Of a stretch of DNA of 64,000 bases, positions 56,323 to 64,000 are shown piece by piece; the stretch's first letter is position 1, and the number at the start of each line of letters is the position of its first letter. Both the position numbers and the translations under genes were made by a program. This stretch comes from Epiperipatus broadwayi (lineage: Eukaryota; Onychophora; Udeonychophora; Euonychophora; Peripatidae), in the NCBI GenBank assembly GCA_028023455.1, contig JAQFVV010012508.1:1733877-1797876 (forward strand), in the 5' to 3' direction. Below the pieces are notes generated by a model. It saw only the letters and a list, made by a program, of their open reading frames with translations, was not told the origin of the DNA and did not search any database.

Positions 56323-57580
56323 GGTAGTGTTCTGATCTATCATGTCAGCTGCTTGATGTCACTATTTCTAGCTAAATTGCTAGAAATATGCCATTTCCGT
56401 GGCCGCAGCCAAGCAGATAGCTTTCTTCCTATGATAAAACACAGAAAGAGTCCGGCTACTGCTCTGACTTTTTTCTATGCTAAAAGTACAGAAATATGCC
56501 TTCATTGGCTACCATAGTTGCTTGTGTTATGCACTTTATCGTAATAGCTGGGTTGTATATTTTCACTACACTATCGTGTGATGGTGTGTTGACTGCATCA
56601 TTTCTAAATAATTTAACTTTTCAGGTCCACCTTTTTTTGTTTCATGTGAACTGACTTACTGGTACCTTCTAACAATTTTAACAGTCTTGCCACTGTTTCA
56701 TCAGCACTGTGTTAGCATCATGGCGCAGCACTATTTTGAAAATCCCGATGAAAGTAAGGTATCACGAGAAATCATCCGAGACAAGGAAGATGGCTGCTTC
56801 AAACTCTAAAAATTGGCAATTACCAGACACTGGATTTCATTATAATAGTTTGTTATAATTATTAACTTTAGTGGGTAAATTGCAATATAATTTACTTTTT
56901 CCCTCTCCAAAACGCATTGTCTTATTAAATCCAAAAAAGGGTAAAATTTTTTATTTTTTATTAAAAAACTACCATAACTTTTCCGATACACAAAAAAAAA
57001 AAAGCCAAAAGAAACCCATCTCTGATTAATTTCCGCTATATTTACTATTATTTGTTATTAAAAAATTAATGTAATTTTATATATATATACACACACACCA
57101 AAAGAATGCAATGTAATTGACTCCCCCCCCCCCAACGCGGTGTCTAATTAATTACTGTCCAAAAAAGGTGTAAAATTTAATTTAATTTTTTATTAAAAAA
57201 CTACCGCAACTTTTCCAATACGCAAAATAAAAAACCCAAAGAAGCCCATCTGATTAATTATTGTCCAAATTAATTACTGTCCCCAAAAGGTCAAAGTCGA
57301 CTTTCATTGTAAAATTTTGTTTGAATTACTGTCCAAAAAGTCTTGAATGTACTATTATTTGCTATTCAAAAGTAATGTAATTTTTTATCGACACACATAT
57401 ACAAGACAGTCTGATTAATTACTGTGCGTAAAAGTCAGCTTAAATTTTTATATTTTTTAATTTTTTAATTTTATGGAAATCATAGTTCTATAGAATCGCT
57501 GGCCCGGGAACGTTATATCAATATGTTTTTGCTTATCATCAATGCCATCAAGTGTCTGACACGATAGATCAGAACACTAC
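56323..57580. mobile_element. 1.26-kb TIR transposon (TSD TCTTTTTAT) inserted in PLE1
   Basis: Direct repeats TCTTTTTAT lie at 56314-56322 and 57581-57589. Terminal inverted repeats of ~25 bases start GGTAGTGTTCTGATCTATC on the left, with inverse GATAGATCAGAACACTAC at the right. The surrounding PLE frame is continuous when the insert and one repeat are removed. The interior contains two diverged tandem copies of a ~250-base segment (AAAAAACTACC..AACTTTTCC at 56964 and 57190) and a 29-codon ATG frame at 56720-56809 (MAQHYFENPDESKVSREIIR...) not recognised. No transposase. The 8-9-bp TSD leaves Merlin, MULE and hAT as options. Confidence 0.85.
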
Positions 57581-57589
57581 TCTTTTTAT

Positions 57590-57875
57590 ATACAGATTGT
57601 AAAATTAAATTACTTCCTTTTTCATATTTTCTATTTATATTTTTCATAATCTTTTTAATTTTTTTAAAAAAGATTTTTTGATATATTATAACTACTATAT
57701 ATTATTTCATGCATATCTTCCTTTTTATTCATTTTTTTTTTATTTTTTCAATATTTCTTTCAGTACATAATTTATTATTTTAATTGGATAATCATTTTTT
57801 ATTGCCTCTTTATATTATCCATTAACTTTTTCCCTAAACACAAATTTATTGCTCTAATTATTCTATTATTAAAAA
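57590..57875 (-). pseudogene. Penelope-like element PLE1, RT thumb/linker part
   Basis: Minus strand: NRIIRAINLCLGKK, NDYPIKIINYVLKEILKK, then KKIKKIMKNINRKYEKGSN and LILQSVYKK. This order (I.RA..IC, GYP...I..VL, K...IMK, L..VYK) matches the region between the RT core and GIY-YIG in Penelope-like elements. One frameshift lies near 57790. Confidence 0.75.
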
Positions 57876-58102
57876 TTTAAACCACTGAATATCACATGAT
57901 CACCATCTCTTATGCTTGCTTATAACTGTTATTAAAACAGATCCAAGGCTCCTCCCTGATGAAAGCCACAAGGCAGAAACTAGTCTGGGGATATTAGATG
58001 AGTAGGCACTAGCTAGGGATTTTATGAGCCTTCTGGCATCCATTGATTGCTCTGGCTTGCACTGAGTGGCATTACGGTATGGAGAGTTTTGCCTGTTTTA
58101 AT
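57876..58102 (+). mobile_element. HHR-1 family element inserted in PLE1
   Basis: It starts TTTAAACCACTGAATATCAC and ends GAGAGTTTTGCCTGTTTTAA, with the family 5' end joined directly to the hammerhead unit. PLE1 coding sequence continues on both sides, so this is an insertion. Its orientation is opposite to PLE1. A short AT-rich flank prevents a clear TSD call. Confidence 0.75.
57941..57996 (+). ncRNA. Hammerhead motif HHR-1, core boxes intact
   Basis: CTGATGA at 57956-57962, helix II GCC/GGC around ACAA, GAAAC at 57976-57980, and GTC ending at 57985. The first helix I pair is lost (C opposite T) and A-A/A mismatches flank helix II, so activity would be reduced. Confidence 0.7.
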
Positions 58103-58106
58103 ATAT

Positions 58107-58545
58107 TCTATATCCAATTCCCAATTACATAACCCATAAAAAGTATCCATCCTAAATATACCTGTTTCAATATATACCTTATAATTTTTTATTACCTTTT
58201 TAATGCTAACATCCTTATAATTAATTGAATTATTTATTTCTTTTTCCATAGTAAATTTAATATTTTCATCTATTAAATTAATATATTTTAAAAAATATTC
58301 TGATTTTCTATTATTACCATTAATCACTAAAAAATAGTCATCAACATATTTCACATGAAATATAGGTTTGTATTTTGTTTCATTAAAAAATCTTTGTTCA
58401 AAATAATTCATATATAATGCTGCTAGCAGTCCACTTAAACAATTACCCATATTTAAGTCTTTACATTGTTTATAATATCTAATATACATTTTAATAATTA
58501 TTTCAAATACTTTATTTGAATCTATATTTGTATATTCACATATAT
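58107..58545 (-). pseudogene. Penelope-like element PLE1, RT catalytic core
   Basis: Minus frame 58489 downward: MGNCLSGLLAALYMNYFE (the motif that reads GLPMGSPLSPLLA..YM..FE in PLEs), then YVDDYFLVI with catalytic YVDD encoded at 58348-58337, then IKFTMEKEINNSINYKDVSI and GIFRMDTFYGLCNW, the PLE pattern ..YRK.T.TG.YLNW. The frame is open for ~130 residues until it runs into the HHR-1 insertion. This is the best-preserved PLE segment in the window. Confidence 0.88.
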
Positions 58546-58740
58546 ATTGCTTTAATTCACCTCATATACACTTTAACGCAATTAAGAAATTTTTAAAAAA
58601 TCAGTTATTTTAAAAGGTAGAGGAAATTAAAATCACTCTGATGAAGACTGCAGGACAGTCGAAACTGTCAGGAAAATAAAGAAATCAGTAAAAAAAATTT
58701 TGCATTAAAGTGTATATGAGGAGAGTTAAAGCAATATATA
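58541..58740 (+). mobile_element. Small HHR-2 element inserted in PLE1
   Basis: TATATATTGCTTTAATTCAC at the left is the inverse of the right end (GAGTTAAAGCAATATATA). The shared arm also contains CCTCATATACACTTTAA. The ~70-base arms surround a hammerhead on the plus strand, so the layout matches the HHR-1 short form: an inverted 5' end plus a 3' unit. PLE1 reads on both sides. Its ends abut TATATA-rich text. Confidence 0.7.
58632..58675 (+). ncRNA. Hammerhead ribozyme motif HHR-2, all boxes intact
   Basis: CTGATGA at 58638-58644, one extra A, helix II GACTG/CAGTC around CAGGA, GAAA at 58661-58664, minimal helix III AC/GT, and triplet GTC ending at 58669. It is the best HHR-2 copy. The extra A after CTGATGA departs from the textbook core and might reduce monomer activity. 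Confidence 0.75.
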
Positions 58741-58744
58741 TATA

Positions 58745-59640
58745 TATATAAATATATGAAGAAATGCAAAGAAAGTAAAAGGAGAAAAATAATATATTTG
58801 TACATATTCTACAAATATCAAATTTCCAAAATGTATATATTTAAAATTATTTTCTTCTAGACATTTTTTTAAACTTTTAACAAATTCATTTGAATTACTA
58901 TCATTATTTTTCTTTTCTCCATATTTTTTTAAAATGTTAAATAATCATTTTGGTATATTCTCATAATATGTATTCACATGATTTATTATAGGTCTTAATG
59001 GTATGCCTATTTTAGATGTTTTTGATACTCCATGTATCATAGCATCTTTAAAGTCCAACCTTTTTTAGTTTCAATCAATGCTGTTTATCAATATTACATT
59101 TTACATACATTTCTGTTATAATCTTATTTCTTTTTTTTATTTTTCTCTATTCCCTCATTCTTCCTCACCATTTCAAATCAATCCTTTTATCCTTTTTTAA
59201 AAACAATACATCTTTATATTTACTTTTAATATCACTAATAATTTCCCATTCATATTTATCATATTTATATTTCTTATTGTTTTTCATATCATATTCTAAT
59301 TTGTCCATTTTATATTGAAATTCTTTCAACATCATATAATAAGTACTATTTTTTCTTTTATTACTATTATTTATATTATTAATATTTTTTAACCTACCAA
59401 TTATTAATTGCTTCTATTTCAAAAATTCCATTTTTAATATTAATATTTTTGTTTGGAATATATTTTAAATCCTTTCTCCAATACCTCCTTTTAATTTTCT
59501 TTATCTGTCAAATTAGTTATAAAATTTTCTTTATTACTATTCGTATTTTTAATTTTACTTTTATTTCTATTTTTATTTTTATTCTTATACATATATACTC
59601 TTAATTTCTATTTTTTAATTCTCTAATTTTCTATTATGCC
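58745..59640 (-). pseudogene. Penelope-like element PLE1, N-terminal and early RT part
   Basis: Minus strand: NLTDKE followed by VLEKGFKYIPNKN (59510-59430; PLEs read LS..E...L.KGL.F.P), a lysine-rich linker with LKEFQYKMDKLEYDM, then after frameshifts LKDAMIHGVSKT and SKIGIPLRPIINHVN (59060-58970, RT motif K.HK.G.PLRPI), and KWLFNILKKYGEKKNN. Stops and shifts are frequent. Confidence 0.75.
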
Positions 59641-59664
59641 TTAAATTTACTTAAATTTGTTTTG

Positions 59665-59865
59665 AAAGGATTTGGAAGAATGAGGTAGTACAGAAAAATA
59701 GAAAAGATTATAACAAATGTATGTAAAAGATAATTTTGATAAACAGCATTTATTAAAATTAAAAAGCATGGATTTTAAAGATGCTATCATACATAGAGTA
59801 TCAAAAACCCATAAAATAGGCATGCCATTAAGACCTGTAATTAATAATGTGGATACATATGAGAA
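59665..59865 (+). pseudogene. Penelope-like element PLE2, early RT part
   Basis: The plus strand reads MYVKDNFDKQHLLKLKSMDF, then KDAIIHRVSKTHKIGMPLRPVINNV (59717-59855 in part), the same region as PLE1 58970-59060 in opposite orientation. The two PLEs are head-to-head with a junction near 59640-59665. An RTE insertion at 59866 interrupts the frame. Confidence 0.8.
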
Positions 59866-61044
59866 CATTGGATTTCCACCAACCAAGAGAACAAGCTGGA
59901 TTTAAAAGTGGTTTTAGTACAGTAGATCATATCCAGGTATTGAGAGAAGTTATAGAAAGGACAGATGAATATGTGTTGCCATTATGCTTAGGATTTGTAG
60001 ATTATGAAAAGGCATTTGATTCTATAAACTTTTCTTCGGTGATTAAAGCATTGGATTATCAAGGTGTAGATCCAGGATATTGTCATATTTTAAAGAATAT
60101 TTATAAAAATGCAACAGCAACAATTAAATTACATAATGATAGTAGGAAAATCAACTTTGAAAAGGGTGTAAGACAGGGTGACTCCATATTTCCAAAACTT
60201 TTTACAGCAGTGCTGCAAGAAATATTTTGTGGATTAAAATGGGAAGCTAAAGGAGTGAAAGTAAATGGAGATTATTTAAATCATTTAGATTTTGCAGATG
60301 ATGTAGTTGTTTTTGCAAATAATGCTTTAGAGCTACAGGAAATGTTGCAGGAGTTATCAGATGAAAGTAGGACTAAAGATAAATGTTAAAAAGACTTAAG
60401 TAATGTTTAATAGATTTTCTCAAAATATGAAAATAAATATTGATTATGATGAATTAGAAGAAGTTAACAGTTACAAATACCTTGGTCAGATTATTAATGC
60501 AGATGGAAACATAATGGATGAAATTAATCGTAGAATTAAACTTGGAGTGCTTTTGGTAGAAATAACTTGATACTAAAAGGAAATATGCCTATGTGTTTGA
60601 AAAGGAAGATTTTTAATAAATGTGTTTTGCCAGTTCTTACTTATGAATCTGAGACTTGGACCCTTAATAGCATAGCAATACAGAGACTTCAGACAACTCA
60701 AAGAAGTATGGAGAGATGCATGTTGGGAGTAACAAGAGAATGAAAATGCAACATATGGGTAAGAGAACAAACAGGTGTTACTGACCTCATTGAAAAAATT
60801 AAAAGATTGAAGTGGAGTTGGGTTGGACATATTGCTAGAAGAGCTGATAATAGATGGACAATTGAAATTTTAAACTGGATTCCAAGAGATTGTAAAGACC
60901 CAGAAAGAGACCACATGTGAGATGGATGGATGAAATAAGAAAGTGTGCAGGGGTGATGTGGAGAAGAGCTAAAGATAGGAAAAGATGGATTGAATTTGGA
61001 GAGATCTTCATCCTGCAGTGGGTTGATAATTGTTGATGATGATG
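59866..61044 (+). mobile_element. 5'-truncated RTE-type LINE inserted in PLE2
   Basis: The repeat ATGAGAA at 59859-59865 and 61045-61051 matches the target seen uninterrupted in PLE1, so ends are secure to a few bases. The RTE frame includes FHQPREQAGFKSGFSTVDHI, motif A LCLGFVDYEKAFDSI (about 59985-60030), motif B RQGDSIFPKLFTAVL (60172-60215), motif C FADDVVVFA (60291-60318), then SYKYLGQIIN and LPVLTYESETW. It ends in a GATGATGATGATGA tail. Later frameshifts near 60385 and 60570 kill it. It is the longest of three RTE copies here. Confidence 0.9.
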
Positions 61045-61045
61045 A

Positions 61046-61262
61046 TGAGAATATATCAAAATGGTTATTTAACAATATTTTAAAAAAATATGGAGAAAAG
61101 AAAAATAATGTTAGTAATTAAAATAAATTTGCTAAAATTTTAACAAAAATATATAGCAGGAAATAATTTTAAAAATGTATTTTTTTGTGAAATTTAGTAT
61201 ATGTATAGAAATATAGATACAAATAAAGCATTTGAAATAATTCTTGAAATGTATATTAAAGA
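61046..61262 (+). pseudogene. Penelope-like element PLE2, RT part after RTE insertion
   Basis: KWLFNNILKKYGEKKNNVSN resumes the frame left at 59865. NIDTNKAFEIILEMYIKDK (61215-61268) matches PLE1 NIDSNKVFEIIIKMYIRY. The RT catalytic core that should follow is absent: the sequence jumps to the GIY-YIG linker near 61262. Confidence 0.75.
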
Positions 61263-61360
61263 TAAATGAAACAAAGAGTAAGAATATTGAAAATATGAGT
61301 GGAATTTATAAGATTGAATGCTTCGATTAAAAAAGGATAATGGGAATGTGTTATATATAG
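61263..61360 (+). pseudogene. Penelope-like element PLE2, start of GIY-YIG domain
   Basis: NKTKSKNIENMSGIYKIECF-like text with GIY at 61301-61309. A stop TAA replaces the Cys after the first CxxC-type position. KKDNGNV follows. The frame then meets unrelated sequence at about 61362. Confidence 0.75.
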
Positions 61361-61361
61361 C

Positions 61362-62305
61362 TGCAACAAAAAATAAATTCTTTCAGTGTCAACCTGACTC
61401 CCACATTTTTGAATAGACTAGTGATGAAAATTTTTTCCTATGATGCCATGTTTGATTTTTTTGTGCAATTAAATTTTTATGAATATTAGAAAAAATATTT
61501 ATAGCCTATATTATAAATGTTTAAGCCTTTTAATAATTAAAATTCTAACACATGAAAAATTAATATTTTAAAATTATGAAAATAAATATCTAACTGACGG
61601 ACTTACTGATAACAAAGGCAAACATTGTTATTGACTTCATGATATCTATTCAAAAAAGTTAAATAAATGAACTATTAAAATTTTATGTCATTAAAAATGA
61701 TATATTTAGAATTAGTTATCATCAAAGAAACAAAAAAAATTTCTATAAGTTAATAAATTATTAATTGTTATTAAAATATTTTATTTAGTTTTTGCAAAAT
61801 CAATTTTTTTTTTATCCTCTAATGGTTTTTCTTTGGTAATTTCTAGTTTTTGTAACATACTTCGTATACTTTCTAAGAGCTGTCTTTAAAAATAAAATGT
61901 TTTTAAAGATATCACCTAGTGACAGTTTTTTTATTTAATAATGTTTTTTACAAAAATATTGATTATATTCATTAACATTTACTGAAAATCATATTTTATG
62001 TGGCATTTAGCCACAGGGGAAAGGAATCTAAAGTGTCAGCCAATCACAAATCACTTCATAGCTTTGTCAGAACAATAGAATGTGCTCTCAATCACAAAGT
62101 TCCATAAAGATCCATATACTGCTGACATCTCTTGGAATATTTTAAAAATTAATACATTAAAAATAAAGCTTCTTCGAAAGAATTGCTGCAACCTGTCCAT
62201 GCACCGCAATTTAATATATACAACATTTTAAAACAACATAGAAAAGTAGTGATCACAATGCCATCGCACCACCTAAAATGTCAAATACGAGCTTTTGTGA
62301 AACAG
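61362..62305. other. Insertion within PLE2 of unassigned sequence
   Basis: PLE1 has only a few bases between the two matching parts here, whereas PLE2 has ~0.95 kb. GCTGCAAC occurs at 61360-61367 and 62185-62192 and might be a TSD, but PLE similarity resumes only near 62307, so boundaries are uncertain. There is no coding match. A short GC-richer stretch lies at 62000-62130. Confidence 0.45.
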
Positions 62306-62880
62306 TCAAAGACTAGGTTAAAACAGCATTTAAGTGATAAAAATTCAAATGTTAATATACATAGAAAAGAATTTGGGCATATAAATTTTGAGATAAAATT
62401 TTTAGAAAAGATTAAATTTTATAGAGCGAGAATGATAAAGAAAAGTCTATATATAAAAAGAAACAAACATGTTAAATAGAACAAAATGTGTAGATAATGT
62501 ATTTAAATAAAAATAAATTCTCTATAAAGGTATTGGCAATTGAAAAATAATTAGTAAAATATATATAAAAGGCAATATATAACAAATTGGTTGTAGTTAT
62601 GTGGAGAAATGTGTATGTGAAATGTAATGAAAAATTGGAATATAAGAAAGTAAGCAATGTAGGTTATATAATGTTGTATGTTTGTTTTTTTTTTAAAAAA
62701 AGATTTATTGATAGGTGATAAATAAATGTTATTTTTTATGATGAAGGTATATCTATTTATAATAATAATAATGATGATGTAAATATATATATTTGTTATA
62801 AATTCTTGAGAATGACAGCTGAAAAAAATGGTCAGAACATTGGAGAGATGATAATATATTAAAAATGTATATATATATTC
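62306..62880 (+). pseudogene. Penelope-like element PLE2, C-terminus and 3' end
   Basis: KTRLKQHLSDKNSNVNIHRK (62315-62370), FGHINFEIKFLEKIKFYRAR and KSLYIKR (62375-62460) give the end of the GIY-YIG domain in one open frame closing with TAG near 62479. The untranslated tail shares GGTATTGGCAATT, AAATTGGTTGTAGTTAT and AATGAAAAA.TGGAATATAA with PLE1. It ends around AGAATGACAGCTGAAA and TTGGAGAGATGATAATATAT. Confidence 0.8.
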
Positions 62881-62929
62881 TAACCTGGTCCGTTGTGCAT
62901 CCTCACTTCCTGGCAGTATATTATATAAA

Positions 62930-63860
62930 ATAAAACAGATTCTAGCTCAGTTAATAATTAATAAATAAAATATTCAGCATCAAAATTAAATATTTTATTA
63001 GCTCAAATTTAAAATACGAATAAGGTTCAGTTTATAAAAAATAAATTAAATAAATATTTAATATTTTTATGAGACTTGGAAGTGAAAATACAGGTGACAA
63101 GATAGATTACATTGAGCCAATATCCTACAGGATACTATCTCAATGGCATAAGAACACTATCCCTCCTATTACTATTTTAAATAACAAACTCATAGTATTC
63201 TTATGACTTTAATAAATCCTACTCACTAAGATTAAACTAATAATTGAATCTTAATCTTTATCTACTATAATTTAGCTCAATAAAATCTCAGGTTCATAAA
63301 ATTGTTCTAAGTTAATTTTAAAACTACGGTAGTAAAATATGAAAAGGGAATTTTATGTCATAATCTACTACACTTAAACTAATAATAATAAACAATAATA
63401 ATATTTTTCATTGTATAAACTAATTCTGTACATCTTTTCTTTTCACTATATTTTTATTACCATAATAAAATAAATTAATATAATCTTTTATCTTCGTCTA
63501 ATAATGTAAGAAAAATGTGGTAGCATTTGATAATCTGACAAACAAAGTGTGTGGCAACTGCTAGCATCTTATTCAATGTATTATTATGATAACTAATTTA
63601 TGACCATAAGATAATGTAAATGTGATTACTTAATAAATAATCCAATTCTTAAAATAATTCTTTATTTATTTCTGTGCAAAAAAAAATATTGTGTTTAATT
63701 TTATTAACTCTGTGTTCAAATTCATGAAGATGGAAAAAATAACAAACCAAACACACAAATTTTGAAAAAAAAAACAAATTTTCACAAAGTTTATTATAAC
63801 ATTAACAACATAACGATTTATTTACAATATGTACTTTTAAAACATCTTAAAGATTCGCGC
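62930..63860 (+). repeat. Diverged ~0.9-kb direct repeat, copy 2 (family C)
   Basis: Partner of 6175-7140; same blocks in the same order. It runs to near the window end and may continue beyond it. Confidence 0.55.
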
Positions 63861-64000
63861 CATTATACATTCTTTATATTCGAACCTCGTTAAGTCTTTA
63901 TTCTGACTTAAAAAAAAAAAAAAAATAATACAATATTATTAATCCCTGTTTGATCAATCTTATATAAAAAAAACTACATTTATTTAATGCTTACTCAAAA

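Noticed and set aside
59647-59886. Minus-strand frame across the PLE2 start
   Set aside because: Antisense of the PLE2 RT region (FKDAIIHRVSKT...), not a gene.
60573-61075. Several minus-strand frames up to 125 codons
   Set aside because: They are antisense shadows of the RTE element on the plus strand.
61360-62192. GCTGCAAC as an 8-bp TSD of a discrete transposon
   Set aside because: PLE similarity resumes only near 62307, not at 62193, and no convincing inverted ends are present. The repeat may be chance.
1-64000. CRISPR arrays, bacterial operons, Shine-Dalgarno sites
   Set aside because: No regularly spaced short repeats. Composition, SINEs, PLEs and splice signals show an animal nuclear genome.

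Overview
This window is an AT-rich (roughly 70-75% A+T by eye) stretch of an animal nuclear genome, almost certainly an invertebrate. The evidence is a 500-N scaffold gap, spliceosomal-type signals, a broken class A GPCR, tRNA-derived SINEs, and remnants of Penelope-like (PLE), RTE, other LINE, Gypsy and hAT elements. The phylum cannot be named safely from the sequence alone. No intact host protein-coding gene is supported. Nearly everything recognisable is mobile-element sequence, usually decayed and often nested.

Layout. 0-10 kb: a ~300-bp repeat interrupted by a 674-bp hammerhead-bearing element with a perfect 14-bp target duplication; a decayed PLE between ~110-bp inverted repeats; two nested hAT elements, each with its own perfect 8-bp duplication; a 5'-truncated RTE; and a diverged ~0.9-kb repeat that recurs at the window end. 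10-16 kb: the assembly gap, a hAT that splits a retroelement reading frame, and a decayed LINE between two hammerhead repeats. 16-26 kb: sparse sequence with one very large palindrome (18.45-19.33 kb) holding a hammerhead and a tRNA-like promoter in each arm. 26.5-27.4 kb: GPCR pseudogene. 29.4-31.1 kb: decayed Gypsy pol. 31.9-33.8 kb: palindromic elements and hammerheads. 36.7-41.6 kb: paired hammerhead repeats, a MITE, a SINE, and a GC-richer island with a TATA box and a consensus splice donor. 43.8-53 kb: palindromes, two further hammerhead families, LINE remnants and SINEs. 54.6-62.9 kb: two Penelope-like elements lying head-to-head and riddled with nested insertions (two hammerhead elements, a 1.26-kb TIR transposon, a foldback element and an RTE).

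The most interesting signal is a set of at least four distinct hammerhead-ribozyme-like families. They differ in helix II (UGGC/GCCA, GACUG/CAGUC, GUGCU/AGCAC, GUGC/GCAU) but share the CUGANGA and GAAA boxes, a very short helix III and, in three of the four, a helix I split by an internal loop or bulge. About 17 copies, many decayed, occur in 64 kb. Most sit in head-to-head pairs or in elements whose 5' end is an inverted copy of the 3' end, often beside or inside PLE remnants. Short helix III hammerheads are known from Penelope-like elements. The several families together, the palindromic layout, and the pairing of one family with a tRNA-like Pol III promoter deserve follow-up.
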